A stretch of DNA of 64,000 nt. Origin: Candidatus Kouleothrix ribensis (lineage in GTDB: Bacteria; Chloroflexota; Chloroflexia; Chloroflexales; Roseiflexaceae). Where the stretch lies: NCBI GenBank assembly GCA_016722075.1, contig JADKGW010000001.1:5572500-5636499 (forward strand). The letters are read 5' to 3'. Both the position numbers and the translations under genes were made by a program. This document shows, one piece after another, positions 32,049 to 40,160 of this stretch. How positions within the stretch are numbered: position 1 is the stretch's first letter; every line of letters begins with the position of its first letter. A model generated the notes under the pieces. The model ran no database searches. It was not told where the DNA came from and saw only the letters and a list, made by a program, of their open reading frames with translations.

Positions 32049-32360
32049 TTAGAATGCGTAGGCGCCGCAATCCTGGGAGCCGTGCCAGTAGCGCACAGTG
32101 TGCGGCCCGACCTCTTCGAAGTCGATATAGACCCGGCGATCGAGCACCTCACCCGCTTCGTTCACCAACTTCGCGCTGCCGTCGAAGCCGATCACCAGGA
32201 TCTCGCTGCCGGTGATGGGGAAGTAGCGATATTCCTGCTCGCTCACAAAGACTTCGCTGTCATCTACCAGGCCGTCATAGCCAAGAAGTTGCACGATTTC
32301 ATCAGCCTGGGCATGGCTGATCGTGCGACTCATTGGGCGGGTTGCTGCTCCTGTTGTCAT
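32049..32360 (-). CDS. Small acidic hypothetical protein
   Basis: A 103-residue acidic protein (VDDSEVFVSEQEYRYF, DRRVYIDFEEVGPHTVRYWH). GGAAAGGC precedes the ATG and the consensus promoter is 38 bases upstream, so this is the first gene of the operon running down to about 29 kb or beyond. High early expression of an acidic small protein would suit a DNA mimic or inhibitor, but nothing proves that. Confidence 0.6.
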   Translation of the reverse strand: MTTGAATRPMSRTISHAQADEIVQLLGYDGLVDDSEVFVSEQEYRYFPITGSEILVIGFDGSAKLVNEAGEVLDRRVYIDFEEVGPHTVRYWHGSQDCGAYAF

Positions 32361-32397
32361 TGCTGTTTGCCTTTCCTATGCCTCCGGTCAATGTCTT

Positions 32398-32426
32398 ATT
32401 ATAGCTCAGTGTCTATCTAATGTCAA
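32398..32426 (-). promoter_or_regulatory. Consensus phage-family promoter
   Basis: On the minus strand: TTGACA (32426-32421), a 17-base spacer TTAGATAGACACTGAGC, and TATAAT (32403-32398), a perfect sigma70 match. It is preceded by CAATTTCCTG, which recurs before other promoters in this phage. It drives the operon starting at 32360. Confidence 0.85.
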
Positions 32427-32505
32427 CAGGAAATTGATGCTTACCAAGGGATTATGTGGGGTTTATTGCAGGTAGTTGATGGAGGAATACGGGAGAAGGG
32501 CGCGG

Positions 32506-34026
32506 CTACCTGATGATGCTCTGGCCCTTTCGGTCGAGGTGCATCACGAGGTAGCGCAGGGGGTCGAGCGCGTGATCGTAGAGCTTGACGGGGACTTCCT
32601 TGACCGGCTTGCCCTCATCGTTCTTCGGCCAGACGTAGGCGTCAAACTCCTGTTCGATGCTATAGGGGAGATACTTCTTGGTCAGCGTCTCATCGCACTC
32701 GACGAGGCTGCCGCGCACGATGAAGAGGCGTGGCCGGCCGTCGCCGGCCTTGCGTAGCCGCTTCTGCACTGCCTGAATGCCAGGGCTGATGTCCTTCTTC
32801 GCCGGGATGGTGATGATGCGGTGCATCGCCAGCGTGGCGCGATCCTCGGCGTCATGATCGGCTACCGAGGTTTCGATCTTCTCGCGGAGCGGGCTGGGCA
32901 CCGGCTGGCGAGTGCGCCGGTCGATCATCCACCCGGTTTCCTCGTCGAGGGCATACATCGCGTTGAACTGATCCAGCTGGTTCTTCTGGAGCGCCTCGGC
33001 CGCGAGCTCGATAAAATCATCTTCGGTCTTATGCCAGCGCTCGACCTGCTTGATGGTCTTGGCGTGCTGATCTACCGTGCGGCCAGTCATATACAGCTGG
33101 CGGTAGATGTAGAGCCGGCTATCGCGGTCGGCGGCGCCCCACAGGCACACAAACGGGTTGTTGAACCCGAAGTCGATGGCGCGGAACTTGCGCCACTGCT
33201 GCCAGCCCTCCGGCAGCGCATCGACCAGATGGAGCGCTCGATCGAAGGCATACACGGCGCCTTCGGCGGCGACCCAGCGGCCGTAGCGCAGCCGCTCCTT
33301 GAGCACGCCCTCCAGCGAGTCGAGGATCTCGATGGTGCGGACGCCCTGCGGCGTAATCGTGCCATCGTCGTTGAACAGCGAGGGGTTGTCTTCGTGGCGG
33401 CTCTCCAGGATCTTGAGCGAGCGCCGGTTGATAATCCAATGGGTGGGCGGGCCAGGGTTGCAGTCGCCGAAGAGCATTGTCCAATCGGCCACCGCGCCGC
33501 GTCCCGTGGTGCGGGTGGTCAGCGTCTGCCAGTCGTCGCGCGTGAGATCCTCGGCCTGGTTCACATAAATGAAGTCGCGCTCCGAGGAGAGCGCCTTGCC
33601 GGGGTTGTCGAGGCCGGCGATCCACACCCGCGAGCCGTTTGCGTAGTCGTACCACTCAGGCTTTTCGCCGCCGTGGACGCGCACCCCGCCCCGCATGGCG
33701 ATCACGCGCCGCCAAGTGTTCAGCACCGTGCCGTCCATGGTCGCGCGCAGCTTGCGGCAGATCGTGGCCTGGGCGCCGGGGTAGTGACGCATCAGCTTAT
33801 CAAGCAAGCTGAGGGCAGCGAGCGTTTTCCCTGTCTCCGAGGGGCCTGCGATCATGATCTCGTGGTGCCGCGCGGCCGGGTTGTCGAACGTAGCGTGCAG
33901 CTGGGCCGCCGCGCCCCGGAACGTCGGCAGCGCCGACAGCGAACGCCGCTCAAGCTCGGCATCAATGGATGCCAGGGCTTGACGGCGTTCGAGCTCGCGT
34001 TCAATGTCGGCTTCGGTGATCGGCAT
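32506..34026 (-). CDS. terL: Terminase large subunit
   Basis: A 506-residue packaging motor. The ATPase half has Walker A GPSETGKT (61-68), a Walker B region DFIYVNQAED with the catalytic Glu at about 159, and the coupling motif GDCNPG (187-192). The RNase-H-like nuclease half starts at RAIDFGFNNP (Asp285), and later acidic residues include YDHALDPLRYLV near the end. It packages DNA into proheads and cuts genome ends. Oddly, it is on the minus strand, away from the head genes and separate from the small subunit at 36.6 kb on the plus strand. Confidence 0.92.
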   Translation of the reverse strand: MPITEADIERELERRQALASIDAELERRSLSALPTFRGAAAQLHATFDNPAARHHEIMIAGPSETGKTLAALSLLDKLMRHYPGAQATICRKLRATMDGTVLNTWRRVIAMRGGVRVHGGEKPEWYDYANGSRVWIAGLDNPGKALSSERDFIYVNQAEDLTRDDWQTLTTRTTGRGAVADWTMLFGDCNPGPPTHWIINRRSLKILESRHEDNPSLFNDDGTITPQGVRTIEILDSLEGVLKERLRYGRWVAAEGAVYAFDRALHLVDALPEGWQQWRKFRAIDFGFNNPFVCLWGAADRDSRLYIYRQLYMTGRTVDQHAKTIKQVERWHKTEDDFIELAAEALQKNQLDQFNAMYALDEETGWMIDRRTRQPVPSPLREKIETSVADHDAEDRATLAMHRIITIPAKKDISPGIQAVQKRLRKAGDGRPRLFIVRGSLVECDETLTKKYLPYSIEQEFDAYVWPKNDEGKPVKEVPVKLYDHALDPLRYLVMHLDRKGQSIIR

Positions 34027-34035
34027 GCGATAGTT

Positions 34036-34305
34036 CTATGTAGCCGAGATGAGACCAGCAAGTGCATTTGCAAGCTGGCGGCGCAGCAGCGCGCAGGCTT
34101 CGATTTGGGCATCCTCGAGCGTGATTGCTGCCAGGATGATGGTCTCGATCGCTGGCGGCGCCTGCGCCACCCAGGCGCCGGGGTGGCGGTGGTGGCGGGT
34201 CACCTGCAGCGTGAGCCACGGCGTAATATCAATGGCCACTGTGCGCGGCTGGCCAGCCTCATCGATGGCACGAACTGTCCAGCACGTGTGGCGCTTAGTA
34301 GGCAT
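34036..34305 (-). CDS. Small hypothetical protein upstream of terL
   Basis: An 89-residue protein: a beta-rich first half (CWTVRAIDEAGQPRTVAIDI) and a helical second half (ILAAITLEDAQIEACALLRR). It starts at the ATG at 34305, overlaps the DUF5131 gene by 11 bases, and is 9 bases before terL. Function unknown. Confidence 0.55.
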   Translation of the reverse strand: MPTKRHTCWTVRAIDEAGQPRTVAIDITPWLTLQVTRHHRHPGAWVAQAPPAIETIILAAITLEDAQIEACALLRRQLANALAGLISAT

Positions 34306-35152
34306 GGCCAACCCCGCTTGGCTGCAACGTGTACGGGCTCGGCGCGGTATTCCAAGGCGACGGCACATAGCTCGGGTAGAACTCGCGCCACGGGCTGGCG
34401 GCCGGGTGGCCGGCGAGATTGCCCTTAAAGAAGACCGGGATCAGCTGCGCATCGCACTCGGCCAGCAGATTGGTCAGGTGCTGCGCATCGGGCATGAGGC
34501 GCTGCGGGCCGTTCGTGGCCGCGCCGATGACAATCCACTGGAGCGCGCCGGGATACTCGGCCAGAATTGGTGCAATGTCCCAGGAAAGCGGCTCAGCCGA
34601 CATCCAGGTGATGACACCGTGCCGCCCACGCACCTGCTGGAGCGTGTGCAGCGCCTTGCCCAGCATCTTCGCCTTGCCCTGAGAGCTCAGTGCGTGGCCC
34701 CACATATGATCGGGCGGCGAGCTGATCCCGACATGCAGGTTCTTTGGGAAGCGCGCCATCTTCAGGAGCCGTGGCGCGTTTTTAGTGAGCGAGAGGAAGG
34801 TATGCCAGGGGGCTGCCTGCATCATATCGCACATCACGTTAATGTCGGCAGCTGGCACCCACCGGCCGAACATATCCGACATGCTATCGATGAAGATGCG
34901 CGATGGCTTCTGGTACCGGAATGGCTCGTCGAGCCGATCGGGGTGGGTGTAATGGTGCTCGAAGCCGTGCGGGTAGTGCTCGCGCGCGACGCCGAGCGCC
35001 ACATCCTTGGCATAGCAGATCGCCTGCTCGCCGTTCGGCATATCCCACGCACAGCGGTGCTCGCACCCGCCCAGGTAGTTGTGTGTTAGGTCACACCACT
35101 CAATCCCACGACCAATCACCTTGCCGTCGCGCATCTTGAGCTGTTTATTCAT
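34295..35152 (-). CDS. Gp37/Gp68-like protein (DUF5131)
   Basis: A 285-residue protein. GIEWCDLTHNYLGGCEHRC (16-34) holds three Cys, followed by AICYAKDVA, HPDRLDEPF, RIFIDSMSDMFGRWVP and PWHTFLSLTKNAPRL. These segments define the phage Gp37/Gp68 family (DUF5131), which resembles radical-SAM proteins through its Cys cluster. The reaction is unknown; nucleotide or tRNA modification has been suggested for relatives. AAAGGC precedes the ATG. Confidence 0.85.
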   Translation of the reverse strand: MNKQLKMRDGKVIGRGIEWCDLTHNYLGGCEHRCAWDMPNGEQAICYAKDVALGVAREHYPHGFEHHYTHPDRLDEPFRYQKPSRIFIDSMSDMFGRWVPAADINVMCDMMQAAPWHTFLSLTKNAPRLLKMARFPKNLHVGISSPPDHMWGHALSSQGKAKMLGKALHTLQQVRGRHGVITWMSAEPLSWDIAPILAEYPGALQWIVIGAATNGPQRLMPDAQHLTNLLAECDAQLIPVFFKGNLAGHPAASPWREFYPSYVPSPWNTAPSPYTLQPSGVGHAY

Positions 35153-35376
35153 GCTGGGCTGCCTTTCTCTATTTGAGATGCGCGCACCAGTTCGGGCGTG
35201 TGCCAGCGCGCAGTGGCATACGGGTCGATAGCCAGGGCATCGCGCCGCGCCCGCTCCAGCGCGATGCGGCGGGCATCATCGGGGCTGCTGGCCGGGACGC
35301 GGGTACACGTCGGGCGCTCGGCCCACTGCCCGCGCACCTGGGTCTGCACAATGCCGATCACGCGATACCATTCCAT
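35149..35376 (-). CDS. Small hypothetical protein
   Basis: A 75-residue protein: a short beta start (WYRVIGIVQTQVRGQWAE) and a basic helix (DDARRIALERARRDALAI). The stop overlaps the DUF5131 start by 4 bases. Function unknown. Confidence 0.55.
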   Translation of the reverse strand: MEWYRVIGIVQTQVRGQWAERPTCTRVPASSPDDARRIALERARRDALAIDPYATARWHTPELVRASQIEKGSPA

Positions 35377-35397
35377 AGCCGAACCTCAGCTGCTGAG

Positions 35398-35429
35398 GAG
35401 CGTCCGGTTAGCTCGCTAACCGGACGCTC
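35398..35429 (-). terminator. Strong hairpin after the 35.4-kb gene
   Basis: Perfect 15-bp arms (GAGCGTCCGGTTAGC) with a 2-base loop, followed at 35385-35399 by a smaller CCTCAG-CTG-CTGAGG hairpin. It lies just past the stop at 35440. No T run is present, so it may attenuate instead of fully terminate. Confidence 0.55.
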
Positions 35430-35439
35430 GTTCGGTGTT

Positions 35440-36240
35440 CTACTCGACGGCGGGCTGCTCGGCTGTGGCCTGAATGACGAGCGTGTACAGCGTGATGAGG
35501 CGCTGGCAGTTCCGGCACGTCACCTCGCGCTCGGTTTGGCGGGGATCCTTGCTCTTGCCGGCCCCGCAGAGGGCGCCCATGTATTCGCCGTTCGGCGCAT
35601 GCACCTTGTCGCTGCCAGGGAACTCCAGGTTCTGGCCGGTCAGCTCGGCGGCGACTGGCTCGCGCTCAATCTCGACGGCTGGCTGCTCGGCCTGCCGGCG
35701 CCCCCGTTTGACGACGGGCTTGGCGGCTGGCGCAACTGCCGGCGCATCGCCCATCGGCTGCGGGAAGACCTCGACGATCTTCAGGCTAGCGGCCGGCACG
35801 CCGCCCTTGCGGAAGGTGTGGCAGCGCGAGGCCGCCACGGCCTTGCTGTTCACCCGCGAGCGGATGCCCCACGCGCCGTCGACCTTCTGGAGCACCGCGA
35901 ACAGGTAGGCAACCGAGCTTGCCTCGACAATGGCCGCGCCGCCGTCCGGGGGCTGGATCTCAACGCGGTACTGTGCAGCAGCCGGGATTGGCTCGCGGAT
36001 AGTCTTCGCGCGCGGTGCGCGGGCCGGCTTCGACGCCTTGACGTGGGCGAGGTAGGCGGCCTTGGCGGCCTGCTGCACACTCGGCCAGTTGAGCTGCATC
36101 TGATCGGCCAGCAGGCGCGCGCCGGCCAGCAGATCGGCCAGGATGTCGCCAAAGCCTTCATACGCCTGCTCGCCAGCGAACTGGTTCGCGGCCTGGTGCG
36201 CGCGCTCGGTAAGATCGGTTACTGGGGTAGTGATGTCCAT
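35440..36240 (-). CDS. Hypothetical protein with C-terminal zinc-binding motif
   Basis: A 266-residue protein started at the ATG at 36240 (AGAGGAAA upstream). Residues 1-80 are helical, then a beta-rich domain (QYRVEIQPPDGGAAIVEASS). A basic linker (VVKRGRRQ) precedes a small C-terminal domain with CGAGK and CRNCQRLI, likely a zinc site. It is the first gene behind the promoter at 36285. Function unknown. Confidence 0.6.
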   Translation of the reverse strand: MDITTPVTDLTERAHQAANQFAGEQAYEGFGDILADLLAGARLLADQMQLNWPSVQQAAKAAYLAHVKASKPARAPRAKTIREPIPAAAQYRVEIQPPDGGAAIVEASSVAYLFAVLQKVDGAWGIRSRVNSKAVAASRCHTFRKGGVPAASLKIVEVFPQPMGDAPAVAPAAKPVVKRGRRQAEQPAVEIEREPVAAELTGQNLEFPGSDKVHAPNGEYMGALCGAGKSKDPRQTEREVTCRNCQRLITLYTLVIQATAEQPAVE

Positions 36241-36284
36241 CGTTTTCCTCTTTCTGATGCGAAACACGTCCTTCCGATGGAGTA

Positions 36285-36313
36285 ATCATACATCAGTGTC
36301 TATCTAATGTCAA
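36285..36313 (-). promoter_or_regulatory. Consensus phage-family promoter
   Basis: On the minus strand: TTGACA (36313-36308), a 17-base spacer TTAGATAGACACTGATG, and TATGAT (36290-36285), preceded by CAACTTCCTG. It matches the 32398 promoter at nearly every position and drives the gene starting at 36240. Confidence 0.8.
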
Positions 36314-36407
36314 CAGGAAGTTGATGTTTTATCGAAGTAATATGCACATTCTTTTATGCATCACCACCACCACCAAGGCGCTCATCGCGCGACGGCGGAA
36401 CTTGTGG

Positions 36408-36413
36408 TATACT
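36408..36413 (+). promoter_or_regulatory. Extended -10 promoter for a small RNA
   Basis: TATACT preceded by TGG (extended -10). No good -35 is visible. The same TGGTATA form occurs before the RNA at 24086 and the leader at 56316. Confidence 0.5.
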
Positions 36414-36419
36414 TTCTTT

Positions 36420-36518
36420 TGCGCAGCAAAACCTCTCATACCCCCTCACTCCCCCTCTCACTCCTCGCTCTGGTGGCTGTACTGCGATAGGCAGTACAGC
36501 CACCATATTCTTGTTTTT
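36420..36518 (+). ncRNA. Putative small RNA: pyrimidine-rich arm plus terminator
   Basis: After the promoter comes a 50-base C/U-rich unpaired stretch (CCCCCTCACTCCCCCTCTCA at 36441-36460). A terminator follows, with 14-bp arms GGTGGCTGTACTGC (36472-36485 and 36491-36504), loop GATAG and the T-rich tail ATATTCTTGTTTTT. There is no open frame. The C/U-rich arm is complementary to GGAG/GGGAG ribosome sites, so it could pair with messengers. It lies between divergent genes, upstream of terS. Confidence 0.5.
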
Positions 36519-36616
36519 CCATCGACATCGCACGCAGGAATATGATACATTATTCCTGTGTCGCCACTGGGATCTCGTGCCCGAAGCGGCGACGATCGCA
36601 CCTACTGGGAGCCAGC

Positions 36617-37267
36617 ATGCGAAAACTGGAATGGGATCACAGCAATCCGCTCGGGCTTTGCGCAGGTGAAAGCCCCCAAGCGCATCAGGCGCTGCACGAC
36701 TACGCGCTGCTCGGGCCGGGCCGGTCGCTCACCGGCCTGTACCGCACATACACCGAATGTACACCGGGAAGCACCGATCTCTCACCGGCGCCAACGCGGC
36801 AGCTCCGCACTCTGAAGCGGTGGTCGTCGGAAGACTCGTGGCAAGAGCGCATCGCGCGGTACGACGCACTCTTGCTCGAGCGAGAGCGGGAAGATCACGA
36901 GCGCCGCTGGGTGAAACGACGCGAGGCCGAGCGCGAAGAGACGTGGCAGTTGGCTCAGGAGCTGCGGGCCAAGGCCAAGGAGATGCTCAAGTTTCCGCTC
37001 GCGGATGTGGAGCACGTCACCGCGCAGCGGCGGGGGGCCAACGGGGTGCAGCAGGTCGACATGACAGTCATCAAGGCCGCGCGCTGGGCGCTGCGCGATA
37101 TCGCAGCGCTTGGGGAGACCGCCGCCAAGCTGGCCAGGCTTTCAGCCGACATGCCGACCGATCGCCTGGCCATTGAAGATCTGACGCCCCGCGACCTGGA
37201 GGGGATGAGCACCGAGGAGCTGCAGCTGCTGAAACAACAGATCGAGCGGCAGCGGGGGCGGCGGTAG
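36617..37267 (+). CDS. terS: Terminase small subunit-like protein
   Basis: A 216-residue protein. The N-terminal part (SPQAHQALHDYALLGPGRSL, then TRQLRTLKRWSSEDSWQERI) has the helix-turn-helix layout of small terminase subunits, with the Trp-Trp recognition pattern. A long charged coiled coil (about 80-125) probably mediates oligomerisation, and the C-terminus ends in ELQLLKQQIERQRGRR. I start at the ATG at 36617 with GGGAG 5 bases upstream. It would recognise packaging sites and direct TerL. It is a lone plus-strand gene among minus-strand genes. Confidence 0.65.
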   Translation: MRKLEWDHSNPLGLCAGESPQAHQALHDYALLGPGRSLTGLYRTYTECTPGSTDLSPAPTRQLRTLKRWSSEDSWQERIARYDALLLEREREDHERRWVKRREAEREETWQLAQELRAKAKEMLKFPLADVEHVTAQRRGANGVQQVDMTVIKAARWALRDIAALGETAAKLARLSADMPTDRLAIEDLTPRDLEGMSTEELQLLKQQIERQRGRR

Positions 37268-37278
37268 CTACGCGCCTC

Positions 37279-37641
37279 TCATCGGAAGCGGAATGGCGGC
37301 CGGCCAAGGGATTGTGACCGACTCCCTTCAGGTGCCGGCCCTGCCAGCTGGCGCATGCCATCGCGCCAGGCCACGGCGGCCCGCAGAGCCCCGGCCGGGC
37401 CGCCGTAGAGTGCATCGGCGAACTGCCGATGCAACTCGACCCCGCGCGTGTAGACTCGGCCGCGCCAGGCGTGTTCCCCTCCAGCCGCGCCGGCGCGGTC
37501 GATCCGTGTGATGCCGCGCCGGTCAGGCAGCCGCTTCAAGAGGTTCTGAAGTGTCGCTGTGGAGGGCTGGGCGGTGCGCGGTGGCGGGCTGCAGGGCCAG
37601 TCAGCAGCCTCACTCGCCAGGACTTTGCGCAGCTTCGGCAT
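37279..37641 (-). CDS. AP2-like DNA-binding protein
   Basis: A 120-residue basic protein. GITRIDRAG, then HAWRGRVYTRGVELHRQFAD and ALYGGPAGALRAAVAWRDGM (about 40-95), reads as an AP2-type three-stranded sheet plus helix: W near the first strand, F in the third, and the YGG...AL.AA...RD helix. The N-terminus KLRKVLASEAADWP is shared with the 28.5-kb HTH protein (TIRKVPASEARRWP). AGGAGG lies 6 bases before the ATG. Phage AP2 proteins are usually regulators or parts of homing nucleases. Confidence 0.6.
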   Translation of the reverse strand: MPKLRKVLASEAADWPCSPPPRTAQPSTATLQNLLKRLPDRRGITRIDRAGAAGGEHAWRGRVYTRGVELHRQFADALYGGPAGALRAAVAWRDGMRQLAGPAPEGSRSQSLGRPPFRFR

Positions 37642-37651
37642 GCGGCACCTC

Positions 37652-38242
37652 CTATCGTTCAGCCCACGCCGCGATTACGCCGATGATAGCGCTCAGCACG
37701 GCCGCGATGCCCAACAACCACACGACGGCGCGCATCCCGCTCAGATACTGCGCCCGCGTGCCTCCGTAGACCTCGCGTGCGGTGATACCACCCGGCCCGG
37801 CCGTGCCAAGAATGAGCACGCCATCCCCATTGGCGAAGCCGCGCATGCGGCTCGCGTAGCCAGTGCTGACAAAGCGGTTTGGGCCGGTGACGAGGTAGTC
37901 GACGTTGGTAACGCGCACCGGCTGCCCGTCCACGACGACATCAAAGGCCGGCGTGGTGCGGCCAGCCTCAATCCAGTCGCAATCGGTTTTCGTCTCCATC
38001 TTGCCGTCTTTGGTGGTAGTACGGGTGCGGCACTCGCGCAGCTCGCTGATGAAGATGCGTAGCCCTTCACCTGCACCCGTCCAGATGCCACCGTAGACGG
38101 CTATTTCAGTGCCCGGCGTCGTATCCGCGATGGACGCCGCTGATTGTACGGGGATGCCAGTGAGCTGGCGCGCCCGGTGGTTACACCACCAAGCCGCGCC
38201 GATGAAGAGGATCGCCAGAAGGATGCCGAAACGTAGTTTCAT
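37652..38242 (-). CDS. Membrane protein with terminal helices
   Basis: A 196-residue protein with a hydrophobic helix at 5-20 and another at about 172-192, and a soluble beta-rich domain between them (GTEIAVYGGIWTGAG, then a Cys pair in CRTRT and DCDW). This two-anchor layout resembles GIDE-like membrane proteins, but the match is only in topology. Function unknown. Confidence 0.6.
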   Translation of the reverse strand: MKLRFGILLAILFIGAAWWCNHRARQLTGIPVQSAASIADTTPGTEIAVYGGIWTGAGEGLRIFISELRECRTRTTTKDGKMETKTDCDWIEAGRTTPAFDVVVDGQPVRVTNVDYLVTGPNRFVSTGYASRMRGFANGDGVLILGTAGPGGITAREVYGGTRAQYLSGMRAVVWLLGIAAVLSAIIGVIAAWAER

Positions 38243-38266
38243 GGGATTTGCCTTTCACCACCACCA

Positions 38267-38716
38267 TCACCACAAGCCCCACCCCCCTGGCATCTCCCAC
38301 CAGTGAAAGCAGTGGTGATGCAGGCTGATGTAGTCGCTGCGCCGGGGCTTGATCATCGCCATATCGAGCTCGGTGCCGGCCAGCGTCTCTACGACCGCGA
38401 CCATCTCATCCCAGTCGGGGTAGCGATCGGCCCGGCTAATCGACACGTGGAGAAAGCGCCGCTTGCTGGTGATGTGCTGGTGCGGGAGCGGGTCGAGCGA
38501 AGCCGCGAGCTTCAACCCATCCACCGTGCCCCAGGCGGAGAGGACAAGCGACACCTCGCCCCCTGCATCCTGGGGATCAGATCGGCCTAGGTAGGCCAGC
38601 AGCCTGCCATCGGGCAGCGTGAGATCGTGCGCTGGCATGGCAAACTCCCCGGCGCGGTTCACGCCGGGTCGGTAGGGTGGCACGGCGCGACCGCGCGAGT
38701 GTGCGGGCTTATGCAT
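38267..38716 (-). CDS. Conserved phage protein (DUF7694-like)
   Basis: A 149-residue protein. FLHVSISRADRYPDWDEMVA, then DMAMIKPRRSDYISLHHHCF and HWW (about 85-145) matches a small phage family with HVSxSRxDRYPTWxEM and PRRxxYxNLHxxxxHLW, which I know as DUF7694-like; the role is unknown. GGGAGG lies 8 bases before the ATG at 38716; an inner ATG at 38638 also has GGGGAG. Confidence 0.65.
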   Translation of the reverse strand: MHKPAHSRGRAVPPYRPGVNRAGEFAMPAHDLTLPDGRLLAYLGRSDPQDAGGEVSLVLSAWGTVDGLKLAASLDPLPHQHITSKRRFLHVSISRADRYPDWDEMVAVVETLAGTELDMAMIKPRRSDYISLHHHCFHWWEMPGGWGLW

Positions 38717-39219
38717 GCGAATCGCCTCCCTTTCTGCATACTTGCCCTACTGTGCGAGCAGTGCGGCAGCTTCAATGCTTGTTTCAAACTGAGCCCATCT
38801 CTCTCCGGAATAGATGCAATATAGCGGCAGAAGCTCGCAATCTCACGCGCCGACCGCAGCACCTCAGCCAGATCCGCGCTGGACAGGGAGCACCCAAAGC
38901 TGCTCGACACTGCTACCATGCTGGTGTCGTGGAATACCAGCCGAAAGCCCAGATCGATCAAGTCATCCGGCAGGGCGGCCGATCGGTCGATGGGAGCGAC
39001 CGGGGCCGGCTTGTCGGCCGGCCGTTGCGGTGATGGTTCGGGTGGTGATGGTGGTGGTGGCACGAACCGACGATCCCGATACCACTTATGGCACGCGCGG
39101 TTGCGGCAGTAGATCAGGCTGCCATCGCGCACGGTGCCGCTCGCTGATCGCGGCGTGCCGCAGTGCGGACACTCGGTTGTGGGTACCCACCCGGTTGTAT
39201 ATTCCTGCTTCACCACCAC
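38659..39219 (-). CDS. Zinc-ribbon hypothetical protein
   Basis: A 186-residue protein. The N-terminus has CPHCG (17-21) and CRNRACHKW (38-46), a zinc ribbon. A Pro-rich linker (PPPPSPPEPSPQRP) leads to a helical domain (about 90-150). The last 20 residues overlap the next gene by 58 bases and look less conserved. Probably a DNA-binding phage protein. Confidence 0.55.
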   Translation of the reverse strand: MVVKQEYTTGWVPTTECPHCGTPRSASGTVRDGSLIYCRNRACHKWYRDRRFVPPPPSPPEPSPQRPADKPAPVAPIDRSAALPDDLIDLGFRLVFHDTSMVAVSSSFGCSLSSADLAEVLRSAREIASFCRYIASIPERDGLSLKQALKLPHCSHSRASMQKGRRFACISPHTRAVAPCHPTDPA

Positions 39220-39228
39220 CTCAGCGCA

Positions 39229-39612
39229 CTACGGAGCGAGATGCACGATCGGCGCGCCAAGGCGTTCGCTCAGGAATGTAGCCGCCACCAAGCGATGGCA
39301 GGACTCAACCTCGCGGCACGCACACATCAGGATGATGGGGAACTCAGGCAGCACCGAGCTGGCAAGACCAAGGGCGACGTCAGGCGCGGCGAGCTCAATG
39401 GGGCCGCCGGTTTTGTAGTTACGATTGCCAAGCGACGGCCAGTGCGTGTAGTGATCGCCCAAAAGAGCACGGAAGGCATCTTTTCGCCACTCAGGGCGGC
39501 GCGACTGTGGATTGTAGCGAATGTCCACGAGTCGCGCGCCGAGGGTGTCGACCTGTGCTTTGAGCGCAATGGGCTTCCAGCCACTGTAGCCGAGTGTGTA
39601 GATCGTATTCAC
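39229..39612 (-). CDS. DUF488-family protein
   Basis: A 127-residue protein: IYTLGYSGWKP (4-14), LVDIRYNPQSRRPEW (about 28-42) and CACREVESCHR (about 97-107), the three defining segments of DUF488. This family is widespread, including on phages, and its Cys-rich motif suggests metal or nucleotide chemistry, but no function is proven. Confidence 0.8.
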   Translation of the reverse strand: MNTIYTLGYSGWKPIALKAQVDTLGARLVDIRYNPQSRRPEWRKDAFRALLGDHYTHWPSLGNRNYKTGGPIELAAPDVALGLASSVLPEFPIILMCACREVESCHRLVAATFLSERLGAPIVHLAP

Positions 39613-39634
39613 CGTAACCTCTTTTCAACTCCCA

Positions 39635-40153
39635 TCAATCGACTGGGGTGCGAGAAATCTTCAGCATGAGGTTCTGGATGGCCTCTTCGACGCGCCGACG
39701 TGTATCAGCTTCGAGAACGATGCGACCTTTGTTTGCTAGGTACCACCCCTCTACGTCGTTCTTGCCGCTGATGGCCATGCCAGCGCCGTACCAGTCCGCA
39801 ACCATCTCAGCAACGTAGTGCTGCGGCATTGACAGCGCCAGCACGCGGCCTTCATCGCCGATGCTGCACCAGGCTTGCCAGTGGTGCGGCTGGCGCTGGT
39901 GGTGCAGCCAGGCACGCTGGAAATCCTGGGACTGGGTGTTCGGGCCGTAGCCCCCGCTTGCATCACGCACGATGCGCTTGCTCCCATCGGGGTTGTAAAA
40001 CTGATGGACGTATGGGCTCCACTCAATAGGCGTGAACTTTGTCCAGTCATGCATGAGGAGTTGCCAGGGCGGGACGCCGAGCAGCACGCCGGCATACGCG
40101 ACGTGCCACTTGTGCCGCAGGACATACAGCAGATAGGAGAGATGTGCTTTCAT
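39635..40153 (-). CDS. DUF5662-like protein
   Basis: A 172-residue protein. HKWHVAYAGVLLGVPPWQLL, MHDWTKFTPIEWSPYVHQFY (about 14-53), and HHQRQPHHWQAW form the His/Asp/Trp pattern of phage DUF5662 proteins, perhaps a metal-dependent HD-like phosphohydrolase. The start at 40153 gives the standard N-terminus (MKAHLSYLLYVLRHKWHV). Confidence 0.7.
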   Translation of the reverse strand: MKAHLSYLLYVLRHKWHVAYAGVLLGVPPWQLLMHDWTKFTPIEWSPYVHQFYNPDGSKRIVRDASGGYGPNTQSQDFQRAWLHHQRQPHHWQAWCSIGDEGRVLALSMPQHYVAEMVADWYGAGMAISGKNDVEGWYLANKGRIVLEADTRRRVEEAIQNLMLKISRTPVD

Positions 40154-40160
40154 AGTGCCT

